Origin: Verrucomicrobia bacterium UBA3761
GTDB lineage: Bacteria; Verrucomicrobiota; Kiritimatiellia; RFP12; UBA1067
DNA length: 29,831 nucleotides
Reading direction: 5' to 3'
Assembly: GCA_002371135.1 (NCBI GenBank)
Contig: DFGB01000060.1
Coordinates: 1 to 29,831 of the forward strand
Of this stretch, positions 1-9,251 are shown in pieces. How positions within the stretch are numbered: position 1 is the first letter of the stretch; every line of letters starts with the position of its first letter. The position numbers and the translations under genes are program-made. The notes under the pieces are model-generated. The model was not told where the DNA came from. It did no database searches and saw nothing but the letters and a program-made list of their open reading frames with translations.

Positions 1-35
1 TCATTAGATTTTACCATTTTGGTTGCCCTGCCCTC

Positions 36-65
36 TTGACCCTGCCCCCTCTAATTTGATATAAT
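36..65 (+). promoter_or_regulatory. sigma70-type promoter of the etfB-led gene set
   Basis: TTGACC at 36-41 and TATAAT at 60-65 are separated by 18 bp, preceded by a C-rich run. The -10 ends 8 nt before the ATG at 73, so transcription should begin at or next to that codon and the mRNA is predicted to be leaderless. The same layout recurs at 29029. Confidence 0.75.
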
Positions 66-72
66 GCCTTGT

Positions 73-945
73 ATGAATGCACAGCAGAGACTATCAGCCC
101 GTCCAGGCGGGTACAACTCGGTCGTTTGCATTAAGCAAGTGCCCGATACGAAGAAGATTACCGGCGACGCGATGAAGGCGGATGGAACCGTCAATCGCGC
201 GGCGCTTCCCGCCATTTTCAACCCCGAGGATCGCAACGCCCTTGAGGCGGCTCTCCGCGTGAAGGAGCAGTACGGCGGCACGGTGACGGCGATTGCCATG
301 GGCCTGCCAGCCGCATGCGCCATCCTTCGCGAGGCGCTCATGTGCGGAGCGGACAAGGCGTATCTCGTCACGGATCGCAAGGCCGCGGGCTCCGATACTC
401 TCGCCACCTCCTACATCCTCTCCTGCGCCGTGCGCAAGTTCAATCCCGACCTCGTCTTCTGTGGCCGCCAGGCCATCGACGGCGACACGGCGCAGACGGG
501 GCCGCAGATTGCCGAGAAACTTGGCTTCGCCGCCATTACGTATCTCGAGGATATCGAGATGGACGGCGACTATGCAATCGCGACGCGCGATATCGGCACC
601 GGCATCGAGAAAGACCGCGTCAAATTGCCTGCACTCTTCACAGTGACCGAGAAGTTCGGCGAACTGCGCCCCTTCGACGTCAAGCGCGTAATGAAGTACA
701 AGAAGGCGAAGGCCCCCGTTGAAAACGGCAACGTCGCGCTGGAAGGGGATCTCGCCATCGGGCAGCTCTCCTGCGACGACATTGGCGCCGCGCCAGAGCG
801 TTGCGGCTTCGCCGGTTCGCCGACGAGCGTGAACAAAATCGTATCAGTCGTTCTCGCCGGCGGCGACTACAAGGAAGTCGCCCCCACGGACGAAGGCGTA
901 AAGAGCCTCGTCGACGAGCTCGTTCAAGACCACACGATTGGCTAA
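73..945 (+). CDS. etfB: Electron transfer flavoprotein beta subunit
   Basis: Small subunit of the soluble heterodimeric electron-transfer flavoprotein that takes electrons from acyl-CoA dehydrogenases. The family signature 'VVCIKQVPDT' lies near the N-terminus, and the AMP/FAD-binding stretch 'IDGDTAQTGPQIAEKLG' is intact. At about 290 residues it is slightly longer than typical EtfB (about 255-265) because roughly 18 residues precede the conserved core. The ATG at 64 overlaps the -10 box, so I place the start at 73, which would make the message leaderless. No Shine-Dalgarno is visible. etfA follows after 15 nt and an acyl-CoA dehydrogenase after that, matching the expected electron route. 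Whether this Etf is a simple carrier or a bifurcating one cannot be decided by eye. Confidence 0.93.
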   Translation: MNAQQRLSARPGGYNSVVCIKQVPDTKKITGDAMKADGTVNRAALPAIFNPEDRNALEAALRVKEQYGGTVTAIAMGLPAACAILREALMCGADKAYLVTDRKAAGSDTLATSYILSCAVRKFNPDLVFCGRQAIDGDTAQTGPQIAEKLGFAAITYLEDIEMDGDYAIATRDIGTGIEKDRVKLPALFTVTEKFGELRPFDVKRVMKYKKAKAPVENGNVALEGDLAIGQLSCDDIGAAPERCGFAGSPTSVNKIVSVVLAGGDYKEVAPTDEGVKSLVDELVQDHTIG

Positions 946-960
946 TGGAAAGAGGAAGAT

Positions 961-1983
961 ATGACGACAGATAGATCCAAGGGCGAAGTCTGGGTGTTCG
1001 CCGAACAGGAAGACGGAGTTTTGAGCGACGTCCCTTGCGAACTTCTCGGCAAAGGCCGTGAACTCGCCGACCGGCTTGGTGTTCCTCTTGCGGCGGTGTT
1101 GATGGGCGATGGCGTCGAGCCGCTCGCGAAACCGCTTTTCGAGGCTGGCGCCGACAAGGTCCACCTCGTTGAAGATCCGTCTCTCAAGGTTTTCCGCGGC
1201 AAGGCGTATCGTCATGCGTTCGTTTCCATGATCAAGGAATGCGCGCCGCAGATTGTGATATTCGGCGCGACGCATATGGGGCGCGACCTCGCGCCTGCCG
1301 TCGCCTCCGAACTGCGCTGCGGCCTCACCGCCGACTGCACCGATCTCCAGATTGGTCAGTATACGGACGCGAAGACGAAGGAGACGTTCGACAACGTCCT
1401 GCTCCAGATTCGTCCTGCGTTCGGCGGCAACATCATCGCGACAATCGTCAACGCCCGCAACTGGCCGCAGATGGCGACCGTGCGCGAGGGCGTCATGAAG
1501 CCGCTTGAAAAAGTCTCTGGCCGGACGGGTGAAATCGTCCGCCACGCGGCAGGTATCGACGGCGTCGAGATACCCGTCGAAGTCCTAGAAATCGTCCGCC
1601 GCCATTCGAGCGTCAATCTCAAGGGTGCGCGCATTATCGTCGCAGGCGGCGCGGGCGTCGGGTCGAAGGAGAATTTCAAGCTTCTCTACGATCTCGCCGA
1701 TGCCCTTGGCGGCGCAGTCGGGGGAAGCCGCGCCGCGGTCGACCTCGGCTACGTGGAGCACGAACGTCAGATTGGCCAGACGGGCGTCACGGTTCGCCCC
1801 GCCCTGTTCATTTCTTGCGGCATTTCCGGCGCCGTCCAGCATCTCGCAGGCATGCAGGATTCTGCGAAGATCATCGCCATCAACACCGACAAGGACGCGC
1901 CCATATTCAAAGTCGCCCACTATGGCATCGTCGGCGACCTCAATGTCGTCATCCCCAAGTTGATCAAGGCGATCAAGGGTTGA
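961..1983 (+). CDS. etfA: Electron transfer flavoprotein alpha subunit
   Basis: Large, FAD-binding subunit of the electron-transfer flavoprotein; 340 residues, normal for the family. The C-terminal FAD domain is complete: 'GGAGVGSKENFKLL', the 'GGSRAAVDLGY' segment, 'QIGQTGVTVRP', 'GISGAVQHLAGM' and 'AINTDKDAPIF', ending in the usual 'GDLNVVIPKLI'. The N-terminal half has the Rossmann-like fold expected to pair with EtfB. The start is supported by a Shine-Dalgarno (AGAGGAAG) just before the ATG, 15 nt after the etfB stop, so the two are translated from one message. The product should pass electrons from the neighbouring acyl-CoA dehydrogenase to a membrane or soluble acceptor. Confidence 0.95.
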   Translation: MTTDRSKGEVWVFAEQEDGVLSDVPCELLGKGRELADRLGVPLAAVLMGDGVEPLAKPLFEAGADKVHLVEDPSLKVFRGKAYRHAFVSMIKECAPQIVIFGATHMGRDLAPAVASELRCGLTADCTDLQIGQYTDAKTKETFDNVLLQIRPAFGGNIIATIVNARNWPQMATVREGVMKPLEKVSGRTGEIVRHAAGIDGVEIPVEVLEIVRRHSSVNLKGARIIVAGGAGVGSKENFKLLYDLADALGGAVGGSRAAVDLGYVEHERQIGQTGVTVRPALFISCGISGAVQHLAGMQDSAKIIAINTDKDAPIFKVAHYGIVGDLNVVIPKLIKAIKG

Positions 1984-2016
1984 TCGGTTCTCCAAACATC
2001 CAACATTTCTTCCCCT

Positions 2017-3762
2017 ATGTCCAATTTCTACAAAGACTGTCCGGATATCGAAAAGACGCTCGACGCGCTTGACTTGCGCGAGGTGGCCGAGCTGTGCGAA
2101 GAGGGCTTCCGCTTCGCGAAGGAGTATGACTACGCCCCAGCCGACGCCGAAGACGCAATCGACAACTACAAGCGTGCGCTCGACGTTTGCGGCGACATCT
2201 CCGGCAACCGCATCGCCCCCACGGCCGAGGAGACGGACAAGGTCGGCAACATCCTCAACGAGGACGGCTCCGTCACCTACGCTCCTGGCATTGCGCTTGC
2301 CATCAAGCTTTTCGGCAAGAGCGGTCTCTCCGGCGCGACGATCCCGTATTACCTTGGCGGCCTGAACATGCCTTGTACGATTCTCACCGCCTGCAACGAC
2401 ATCGTCAGCCGCGCCGACGCGTCGCTCATGAACATCTTCGGCCTGCAGGGCATTGCGGAGACGATCAACCAATTCGCGAGCGAAGAAATAAAGAAGGAAT
2501 ACGTCCCGAAACTTTGCGACGGCACGTACACGGGCGCCATGGTCCTCACTGAGCCCGATGCCGGGTCCGACTTGCAGAGCGTCAAGACGATGGCATATCA
2601 GGACGAGAACGGCAACTGGTTCGTGAACGGCGTCAAGCGTTTTATCACCAACGGTTGCGGCGACGTGCTTCTCGTGCTGGCGCGGACCGAGCCCGAGTTC
2701 AGCGACGGGCGCGGTCTTTCGTGCCTTCTCGTCGAGAAGTGCCCGCAGGTCAAGGTGCGCCGTCTCGAGCATAAGCTCGGCATCAACGGTTCGCCGACTT
2801 GCGAACTCGTCTTCGACAACGCGCCCGCGAAATTGATCGGCCAGCGCAAGAGGGGGCTTATCACGTATGTGATGGCGCTTATGAACGGTGCGCGAGTCGG
2901 CATTTCGGCGCAGGGTACGGGCATTGGCGAAGCGGCGTACCGCGCTGCGCGCGATTATGCCGCGAGCCGCAAGCAATTTGGCGTCACAATCGATACATTT
3001 CCCGCCTTGCGCGACCTCATCTCGAACATGTCCGTCGAACTCCAGGCTTCGCGGCTTCTTGCCTACTACTCCTCGAAGTGCGTCGACCTTGAGAGCGGTC
3101 TTTCCAAGAAGTTCGAGTCGCTCAAGGGAACACCCGAAGCGCAGGACATCCGCAAGCGCATGAAGTCCTACGCCGCGTTCAACAAGATGCTCACGCCGAT
3201 GGCCAAGTATTACGCCTCGGAAATGTCGATGCGAGCGGCAAACGGCGCGGTCGCGGTTTTGGGCGGTTCTGGCTTCATGAAGGATTACCCGGTCGAGCGC
3301 TACCTGCGCGACAGCCGCATCACGACGATTTACGAAGGCACGTCGCAGCTACAGGTCGTGGCCGCAATCGCAGGCGTTATGGCCGGGCTCTACAAGGATG
3401 TCATCGCCGATGTCCTAGACCGCGTCGAAGTCCCGGCCGACCTTCTCGATGCGGTCGCGAAAGTGAATGCTCTCGCGGCGGAAGTAGATTCAGCTGTCGA
3501 ATTCGTCAAGAACCACGCCGAGGCGAAGGTCTATCACGACCTCCACGCCCGCAAACTCGTCGATGGCGCCATTGCCGCTGTCATCGGTGCGCTCTTCATC
3601 CGCTTCGCGGCGAAGTATGAAGAGAAGAAGTGCGCTCTTGGATACTGGCTCGCGACGGCGTTCCCGACTGCAAGCTCCGAACTCGCCAAGGCCAAGGGCG
3701 GCTATTTCGCCTGCGTGCCGGATTTCGAGAAGCTCGCCCCCATGCCGGTCGTGGTTGAATAA
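2017..3762 (+). CDS. Acyl-CoA dehydrogenase (long FadE-like form)
   Basis: Flavoprotein that oxidises an acyl-CoA to the 2,3-enoyl-CoA and hands electrons to Etf, encoded immediately upstream. Family signatures include 'LTEPDAGSDL' (substrate/flavin loop), 'RKQFG' in the helical C-terminal domain, and 'IYEGTSQLQ', in which Glu440 is the position of the catalytic base in many members. At 581 residues it is the long type with an extra C-terminal helical domain, like FadE/AidB-related enzymes, rather than the 380-residue type. The acyl chain preference cannot be read from the sequence. It starts 33 nt after etfA; no clear Shine-Dalgarno is visible. Confidence 0.92.
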   Translation: MSNFYKDCPDIEKTLDALDLREVAELCEEGFRFAKEYDYAPADAEDAIDNYKRALDVCGDISGNRIAPTAEETDKVGNILNEDGSVTYAPGIALAIKLFGKSGLSGATIPYYLGGLNMPCTILTACNDIVSRADASLMNIFGLQGIAETINQFASEEIKKEYVPKLCDGTYTGAMVLTEPDAGSDLQSVKTMAYQDENGNWFVNGVKRFITNGCGDVLLVLARTEPEFSDGRGLSCLLVEKCPQVKVRRLEHKLGINGSPTCELVFDNAPAKLIGQRKRGLITYVMALMNGARVGISAQGTGIGEAAYRAARDYAASRKQFGVTIDTFPALRDLISNMSVELQASRLLAYYSSKCVDLESGLSKKFESLKGTPEAQDIRKRMKSYAAFNKMLTPMAKYYASEMSMRAANGAVAVLGGSGFMKDYPVERYLRDSRITTIYEGTSQLQVVAAIAGVMAGLYKDVIADVLDRVEVPADLLDAVAKVNALAAEVDSAVEFVKNHAEAKVYHDLHARKLVDGAIAAVIGALFIRFAAKYEEKKCALGYWLATAFPTASSELAKAKGGYFACVPDFEKLAPMPVVVE

Positions 3763-3785
3763 GGACCGGGGTTCGGCTTGCCGCC

Positions 3786-4592
3786 ATGAATAGTCTCGAG
3801 CGCCTCATACGCGATACGAGCTCGTTTCTCCCTGACGACGTGGAGGCGGCGCTGCGAAGGGCCGTGCGGAAAGAGCCGCACGGTTCTTCCGCGCATGTTG
3901 TGCTCAAAACTATTCTTGATAACGTCGCCCTCGCCCGCCGCAACCATACGCCACTTTGTCAGGATACGGGCACGCTCGTCTTCTACGTCGAGGCTGCTTT
4001 GCGCAAAAAGGCGACGCCGGAGAAAATACGCGCAGCCGTCGCAGAGGCCACGCGCCGTGGATGGCTCAGGAAGAATTGCATCGATTCCATCGACGGACGC
4101 TCGTACGACGACAATTGCGCAGAAGACGCCCCGCTCATCCATTATAGCGAAAATGTCAAAGGCGTGCGCCTGCTTATGAAGGGCGGCGGCTCGGAGAATA
4201 TGTCGCGGCAGTATTCTCTGCCGGATACTTCCATCCATGCCGGACGCGATTTAAATGGCGTGCGCAATGCGATTCTCGACGCCGTCCTGAAAACACAGGG
4301 TTACGGCTGCGCGCCGGGCATCCTCGGCGTTTGCATCGGCGGGGATCGGGCTACCGGGTACGAAGTCGCCAAGGAACAGCTTCTCCGGCGGCTCGACGAT
4401 ATTTCGCCCGATCCGCGATTGGCAAGACTTGAAAAGGATATTTTGAAAAGCGCCAATACGCTTGGCATCGGGCCGATGGGGCTTGGCGGCAAGACGACGC
4501 TCCTCGGTGTCAAGATAGCCTCGCGTCCCCGCGTCCCTGCGTCCTTTTTCGTCACCATCGCCTACATGTGCTGGGCCTGCCGGAGAAACTAG
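3786..4592 (+). CDS. Class I fumarate hydratase / L-tartrate dehydratase alpha subunit
   Basis: Catalytic 4Fe-4S subunit of a two-subunit hydro-lyase (fumarate to malate, or tartrate to oxaloacetate). At 268 residues it has the usual length. The family pattern is clear: 'PLCQDTGT' with Cys58, 'KGGGSENMS', 'GYGCAPGILGVCIGGD' with Cys175, 'GIGPMGLGG', and a C-terminal 'AYMCWACRR'. By analogy with class I fumarases, Cys58, Cys175 and one Cys of the final motif (262 or 265) should hold the cluster. Cluster enzymes of this class are oxygen-sensitive, consistent with an anaerobe. The gene lies 23 nt after the acyl-CoA dehydrogenase and 13 nt before the beta subunit. Fumarase and tartrate dehydratase cannot be told apart here. 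Confidence 0.9.
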   Translation: MNSLERLIRDTSSFLPDDVEAALRRAVRKEPHGSSAHVVLKTILDNVALARRNHTPLCQDTGTLVFYVEAALRKKATPEKIRAAVAEATRRGWLRKNCIDSIDGRSYDDNCAEDAPLIHYSENVKGVRLLMKGGGSENMSRQYSLPDTSIHAGRDLNGVRNAILDAVLKTQGYGCAPGILGVCIGGDRATGYEVAKEQLLRRLDDISPDPRLARLEKDILKSANTLGIGPMGLGGKTTLLGVKIASRPRVPASFFVTIAYMCWACRRN

Positions 4593-4605
4593 AGAAAATC
4601 GAAAA

Positions 4606-5184
4606 ATGATTTTCCTCCGCTATCCATTCGATGAAAAGACCGTTCGGTCGCTCAAGGCGGGCGATGCCGTTTCCATCAGCGGCATCATCCACACCGGTCG
4701 CGACAAATTCCACAAACACTTTGCCGACGGCGGCGCGATAAACGTCGATTTCCGTGATGGTGCGCTGTATCATTGCGGGCCGGTCGTTGTCCGCGATGGC
4801 GATGGCTGGCGGGTCAAAGCGGCCGGGCCGACGACGAGCGTGCGCGAAAATCCCTACGAACCCGCCTTCATCGCCAAGTCTGGAGTGCGGTTGATAATCG
4901 GGAAGGGCGGCATGGACTCTGCCACGCTTGAGGCGCTCGGGTTATATGGTGCCGTATATATCCAGGCCGTCGGCGGCGCGGCTGCGATTTACGCCGATGC
5001 GGTAAAACGAGTCGCAGGCGTCGACATGCTGGACGAATTTGGCGCGGCCGAGGCGTGTTGGCATTTCGAGGTCGAGGATTTTCGCGGCGTTGTCGCCATG
5101 GATTCCCGCGGCCGTTCCCTTTTCGACGAGGTGTATTCCAGCTCCGCCTCGCGATGCAGGGAACTGATTCAGCAAGCGCGGTAG
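4606..5184 (+). CDS. Class I fumarate hydratase / L-tartrate dehydratase beta subunit
   Basis: Partner subunit of the Fe-S hydro-lyase encoded just upstream, corresponding to the C-terminal domain of single-chain class I fumarases. Recognisable elements are 'SGIIHTGRDKFHK', 'YHCGPVV', 'KSGVRLIIGKGGM' and 'GGAAAIYADAVKRV', followed by 'DEFGAAEACWHFEVEDF'. At 192 residues it has the expected length. It begins 13 nt after the alpha subunit with only a weak ribosome-binding site, so coupled translation is likely. Its last 16 nt overlap the 3' end of the convergent PHP-domain gene; I see no terminator between them. Confidence 0.9.
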   Translation: MIFLRYPFDEKTVRSLKAGDAVSISGIIHTGRDKFHKHFADGGAINVDFRDGALYHCGPVVVRDGDGWRVKAAGPTTSVRENPYEPAFIAKSGVRLIIGKGGMDSATLEALGLYGAVYIQAVGGAAAIYADAVKRVAGVDMLDEFGAAEACWHFEVEDFRGVVAMDSRGRSLFDEVYSSSASRCRELIQQAR

Positions 5185-6548
5185 GGTTGCGTCCAGGCGC
5201 ATCGCAGGCCGCGAGGGTGCAGCCAGGCCGTGCTCACGGTCTTGCCCTTTTCTTCAACGCGGGCGCGGACATACAGGTCGTCGTCCGCCAGAGTGTAGGA
5301 TGCCTTCATCGGCCGTCCGGCAGGCACTTCCACCGTCTTTGCCGCCATCCCCGCCTTTTTGTCGTAGATGGCAATCTCCCTCTGGAAACGCATCGTATCG
5401 GCGTGTTTCGCGGGGCGGACCGTAAGTTTGCCGACGGGGCGCTCGTCGAAGTCGCGTTTCGAGACGATGAAGCGGATTGTGCGAGGGACGTCTCTTGCAC
5501 CGATGGTCACTTCAAGCCTCCCCTTTGACCGGTCAAACGCGACATCATCGAATTCTAGTCCTTCGCAAGCCGTGAAGTCTCCGGCGTACATCGCGTCCGC
5601 CAGCGACCCTGCGTCCAGAGACTCCGCCTTGACGAGAATCCAGGCATTGCCGGGAATGCACATATTGGCTTTCTCGCCGCGATAGTTGTGCGTGTCGTCC
5701 GTGCCTATTCCATAGAGGAGTGGCATTCCGCGCCGGGCGCGGAATGCGTTCACGACATCCCATAGGCGGTCGGTGTCGAGCCCGTCGGACGGCAGTCCTT
5801 CGGCCGGAGCGTATGGCGAGCCGCCGTTGCAGATCTCGAAAAAACGCACATCTGGCGCGTCTATCAGCACTTCCGGGCCTACGTCGTACCACGTCCATAT
5901 CGGGTGGTTGAGGACGAAGATTTCGTGCCGTCCGTGTTTCGCGGCGAGCGTGGCGGTTTCGCGGCGATGTTCTTCCAGAAATGCGGCCAGCGGCTTGTCT
6001 TTTATCGTGCTGGAGAAGCCCGGCGCGGCTATGGAGGGCAGGAGTTCGGGCACGTTCACATAGTTCATGTGAAGCTGGTGGAAGCGTCCGTCGGCGAACT
6101 CCACGGAGCGCGTCGCCTCTACATCCGGGACGAGCAGGAATTCATCCGGCGTGTTGAACTTCGCCGAGAGTTCTGCGAATGTGGAAAGCCGGGCCTCCAG
6201 CCTGCCGGCGGCGTTGGTGCGCGTTGCCGCACCGGGGAACGCTTGCAGGTACGTATCGAAGTATTTGCGCCTTGCATCGCCGGAGACGTCGGCCCATTTA
6301 TCGGGATTGTCCTGAAAAATGTTGTGGTCGCTCAATCCGAGGAAGTTCCATCCTCTGCTCTTGTACCAGACGATTGCCTCCTCGGGGAATGCTTTGCCGT
6401 CGGACCAGAATGTGTGGGTGTGCAGGTTGCCTTTCCACCAACGCTTGGACTTCGCGACCCCGATTTTCGGCAGTGCGCCAAACCCTGTGGCGGAGGCAAG
6501 CGCCAGCGCTCCGGCGATAAATTCGCGTCTGGTCGTTTCAATAGACAT
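5169..6548 (-). CDS. Tat-exported PHP-domain metal-dependent hydrolase
   Basis: 459 residues. The N-terminus carries a twin-arginine signal, 'TRREFIAGALALASA', predicting export by Tat of a folded metalloprotein. The PHP fold is supported by 'NLHTHTFWSDG' (His43 and His45), 'GLSDHN' (Asp74, His75), 'VPDVEAT', 'LNHPIW' and 'GIGTDDTHNY', which together supply a multi-metal site. PHP enzymes of this type are usually phosphoesterases; the substrate here is unknown. The gene begins 22 nt after the LamG gene with a modest Shine-Dalgarno (GAAAGG), so the two are probably co-transcribed and both products act outside the cytoplasm. The C-terminal 120 residues look like a beta-rich accessory domain. 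The 3' end overlaps the hydro-lyase beta gene by 16 nt. Confidence 0.85.
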   Translation of the reverse strand: MSIETTRREFIAGALALASATGFGALPKIGVAKSKRWWKGNLHTHTFWSDGKAFPEEAIVWYKSRGWNFLGLSDHNIFQDNPDKWADVSGDARRKYFDTYLQAFPGAATRTNAAGRLEARLSTFAELSAKFNTPDEFLLVPDVEATRSVEFADGRFHQLHMNYVNVPELLPSIAAPGFSSTIKDKPLAAFLEEHRRETATLAAKHGRHEIFVLNHPIWTWYDVGPEVLIDAPDVRFFEICNGGSPYAPAEGLPSDGLDTDRLWDVVNAFRARRGMPLLYGIGTDDTHNYRGEKANMCIPGNAWILVKAESLDAGSLADAMYAGDFTACEGLEFDDVAFDRSKGRLEVTIGARDVPRTIRFIVSKRDFDERPVGKLTVRPAKHADTMRFQREIAIYDKKAGMAAKTVEVPAGRPMKASYTLADDDLYVRARVEEKGKTVSTAWLHPRGLRCAWTQPYRAC

Positions 6549-6570
6549 TGCGCAGACCTTTCTGTTCGCT

Positions 6571-9027
6571 TCATCGTATAATCAGCAAAAGCCCGTATAG
6601 CATCTTCAGTTGGAGCTGATGATATTTGAAGATGATCCAGTTGGAGTTTTCCTGCGTATCATAGACCCACTTGAGCTCGTTCAGTCCGGGCAATGCATCC
6701 TCTTCATTCAGCGCCACCGCAATCTCTTCTCCCTTTGCAGCGTTTTCGCTTGACCAGACCGTCTTGCCGTTGAACTCCAGATGTATTGGTTGTGTCTTTT
6801 CGCTTGCAATATTGCTTATCGCCGTTTTGTAGACGTAAGGATAGATTTTTGAATTCTTTGGAGCGTTGAATATGAGGGTGTTTGATGCGTAGGTTGCCGT
6901 CATCGCCCTCCAGCGGTTGGCGCTTGGATCGTTCCCGCCGAGGAACGAAACCGATGTGCCGTTGCGACCTTCCCGGAAGTCGTCGGTGTCGATGTTGTCG
7001 ATTGTTTTGTAGGTGCGTCCTGCCGCCGTGTCGAGATCTGTGAACGACTGGACGCCGCCCAAATCAGCCATTATAGTCCACCTCTCATTTTCCGAGAGGA
7101 TGCGATTCCAGCCTTTTGCGCAGGCGATTGCGCCGCGAAACGCCTTGCCGGCGTCATTCCCCGCGACCGCGTCAGCATTGGGATTCGGTTCGCAGCCGAA
7201 GCGCAGTTCAGTGGACTTCGTGACGATGTTTGTGAAGCCGCATAGGTCGCCGAAGTGCCTGTGGTTTATCTCCGACCTGTTGAAATATCCGCCATTGTTC
7301 CACGACGGCGTTTCGCAATACCAGATATCGGCATTGGAGAGTTTCGGGTTTGTAGGGCTGGGATAGACCGAGACGAACATGTCCACCCACCTGCCGGCGT
7401 TGATGTAGGCCGTTCCTGTGGTCGTGATTCCGTTGTTATTGTACGCCGGCGCCACTTTTGATACAAGGAGTGTTGGATATCCTTTCGTTTCACCAACGCC
7501 GCAGCGCATGCGGACGGCAAAACCGTTGGCCGTCGCGCCGTCGTTGTTGTTCCAACTCGTGTAGCCGTTCATTATGATCGTGGGAAAACTCTCTATTGTA
7601 GATACTGTCGGCTCGTCCCAGCGGAAGCGGCAGAAGAGTGTCGCCACCGGCCCGGTCACTGCTGTATCGGCCTTGCGGACATCCTGGCGATAAATCTGTC
7701 CAGTCTCTGAACCGGAAGGCTGCTGGAAGTAGAGGCAGGTCGTGTTTGCATTGGTGACGGACGGGAGAACCGGCCGCACGACATCGGCCGTGGTGTAGCC
7801 GTGTTTGACGTCGGAATTGGATGCAGAGAAAGTCAGTCCGTCGGTTGTCTTGTCGCCCGTGAAGGAAAGGTCGAATTTCAGCCCGTCGGCGGCGTCGCCG
7901 TTCTGGCGGAACTCTGCGACGAGGGCGACCGTTCTATTCGCCTTGACGGTGATTTCCGGCGTGAGAATGGACCCGGCGGCGATTGCGGAGGTGTCGCCGG
8001 TCCAGCGGTCGAAGACGTAGCCGCGTTCGCGGTCGGGGATGGCGGTGAATGTCGCCGAGGAGTCGCTAGCGGAGGTTAGGGTTGCGTAAACTGACGAGTC
8101 TGGCGTGCCAGCGTTGGCGGCGACCATGCCGCCATCTGCCGCAGTAGCGGTTGCGGCGAACGAAAGTGCATCGGTCGCTCTGTCGTATGAGTAGCCGTCC
8201 CCGAGGGTCGAAGTGGCGTCGGCTCCGTTGAAGCGCACGGCGTCAAGCCCCTCGTTCCATGAGATTTCCTCTTTAGTCAGCACTACGTTGTAAACGCGAA
8301 ATGCGTGGTAGGTGCCGTTGAAGGCCGCCTTGTATTTGGAATCGAAATTGTTGTTGTTGCGATTGCTGGACTCCCACGGTTCGCCGCCGATGACGCTTTG
8401 GGCTGTCGATGAGGCATCGCCCCATGCTATCGTCGCGGTGGCTCTGTGAGTCCCGTTCTGGTAGAACTCGGGATGTTTGTTCTGCAATGCGAAGGAGAAG
8501 GAGACGAATGTATTTGCATTGCCTGCGGGGGTGATGTCGGTCCAGTTGTAGTCGCTCGCGGAGGATTCGGTTCTTGTGCGGAAGAGCCGGTATTTGCCTG
8601 CGACTGTGTTTTCGATCGAGATGTTTTTGTAGGCCGAGCCGCCGTTGTACTGGCCGAAATAGACGAAACGTTTGTTGACGAATGAAGGCTTGCATGCGAC
8701 TTCTATCGTGCAATTTGTCTTGGCGATTATCGCCGCGATGCCAGAGCCGAGAGTGACGGGCTTGCAGTCGCCGGAGACGGTCCAGCCGTTCGAGCCGTTC
8801 CACGAAAGCTGCGATGCGCACGTGCCGTCGAGCGCCGTGTCGCCGACAAGGTTTTTCCAAGTCGCCGCGGTCGAGTCGTGCGTGCCTGCGCCGGCGTTGT
8901 CGATGCCGTCGTATTGCGCCGCGAGTCCTCTCTGGACGTAGGCGCGGGCTGCGGTCCCCGCCGGACACCGCCCGGCGAGCGTCAGTGCAAATATTGTTGC
9001 CACAGCCAAGTAGATTGACTTTTTCAT
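6571..9027 (-). CDS. Secreted LamG / concanavalin-like surface protein
   Basis: 818 residues beginning with a Sec signal peptide (about residues 1-25). After it comes 'YVQRGLAAQYDGIDNAGAG', an opening I associate with a large family of predicted surface proteins in Kiritimatiellota. Residues about 30-255 look like a LamG/concanavalin-type jelly roll. Residues about 280-375 resemble a divergent bacterial InlB-type repeat ('YVFDRWTGDTSAIAAGS'). A second LamG-like domain follows at about 385-655. The final segment 'NSNWIIFKYHQLQL' is hydrophobic and may be a sorting or assembly signal. LamG domains commonly bind glycans; the ligand is unknown. The gene has its own promoter and a Shine-Dalgarno (AAGGAG, plus-strand 9039-9044), and leads the LamG-PHP pair. 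Confidence 0.8.
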   Translation of the reverse strand: MKKSIYLAVATIFALTLAGRCPAGTAARAYVQRGLAAQYDGIDNAGAGTHDSTAATWKNLVGDTALDGTCASQLSWNGSNGWTVSGDCKPVTLGSGIAAIIAKTNCTIEVACKPSFVNKRFVYFGQYNGGSAYKNISIENTVAGKYRLFRTRTESSASDYNWTDITPAGNANTFVSFSFALQNKHPEFYQNGTHRATATIAWGDASSTAQSVIGGEPWESSNRNNNNFDSKYKAAFNGTYHAFRVYNVVLTKEEISWNEGLDAVRFNGADATSTLGDGYSYDRATDALSFAATATAADGGMVAANAGTPDSSVYATLTSASDSSATFTAIPDRERGYVFDRWTGDTSAIAAGSILTPEITVKANRTVALVAEFRQNGDAADGLKFDLSFTGDKTTDGLTFSASNSDVKHGYTTADVVRPVLPSVTNANTTCLYFQQPSGSETGQIYRQDVRKADTAVTGPVATLFCRFRWDEPTVSTIESFPTIIMNGYTSWNNNDGATANGFAVRMRCGVGETKGYPTLLVSKVAPAYNNNGITTTGTAYINAGRWVDMFVSVYPSPTNPKLSNADIWYCETPSWNNGGYFNRSEINHRHFGDLCGFTNIVTKSTELRFGCEPNPNADAVAGNDAGKAFRGAIACAKGWNRILSENERWTIMADLGGVQSFTDLDTAAGRTYKTIDNIDTDDFREGRNGTSVSFLGGNDPSANRWRAMTATYASNTLIFNAPKNSKIYPYVYKTAISNIASEKTQPIHLEFNGKTVWSSENAAKGEEIAVALNEEDALPGLNELKWVYDTQENSNWIIFKYHQLQLKMLYGLLLIIR

Positions 9028-9091
9028 GTTTTCGTCTTCTCCTTTTTATTTGCGTCGCAACCGGGCGACTTTTTCGCTTTCAAGCGATACT

Positions 9092-9120
9092 ATTGTAGCA
9101 TAATGCCGCAAGTTGCTCAA
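9092..9120 (-). promoter_or_regulatory. Promoter of the LamG-PHP operon
   Basis: On the minus strand, TTGAGC (9115-9120) is followed after 17 bp by TACAAT (9092-9097) with an extended TGC. Transcription would begin near 9085, giving a leader of about 60 nt before the ATG at 9027, with AAGGAG 11 nt upstream of the start. Confidence 0.65.
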
Positions 9121-9251
9121 TTATATTCTTTTTGCATTCGATTGCATATTACGCTCTTGTGCGGCATGGGGCAATTCGGTCTTGAACGCTTGAAACGTAG
9201 CGCGGCTCCGTTTTTGACGGCAACGCCGCCCGAGGCTAGACGATATCCCCG

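Noticed and set aside
6577..6582. Plus-strand TATAAT at the end of the LamG gene as a promoter
   Set aside because: No -35-like hexamer at 16-19 bp and no gene downstream on that strand.
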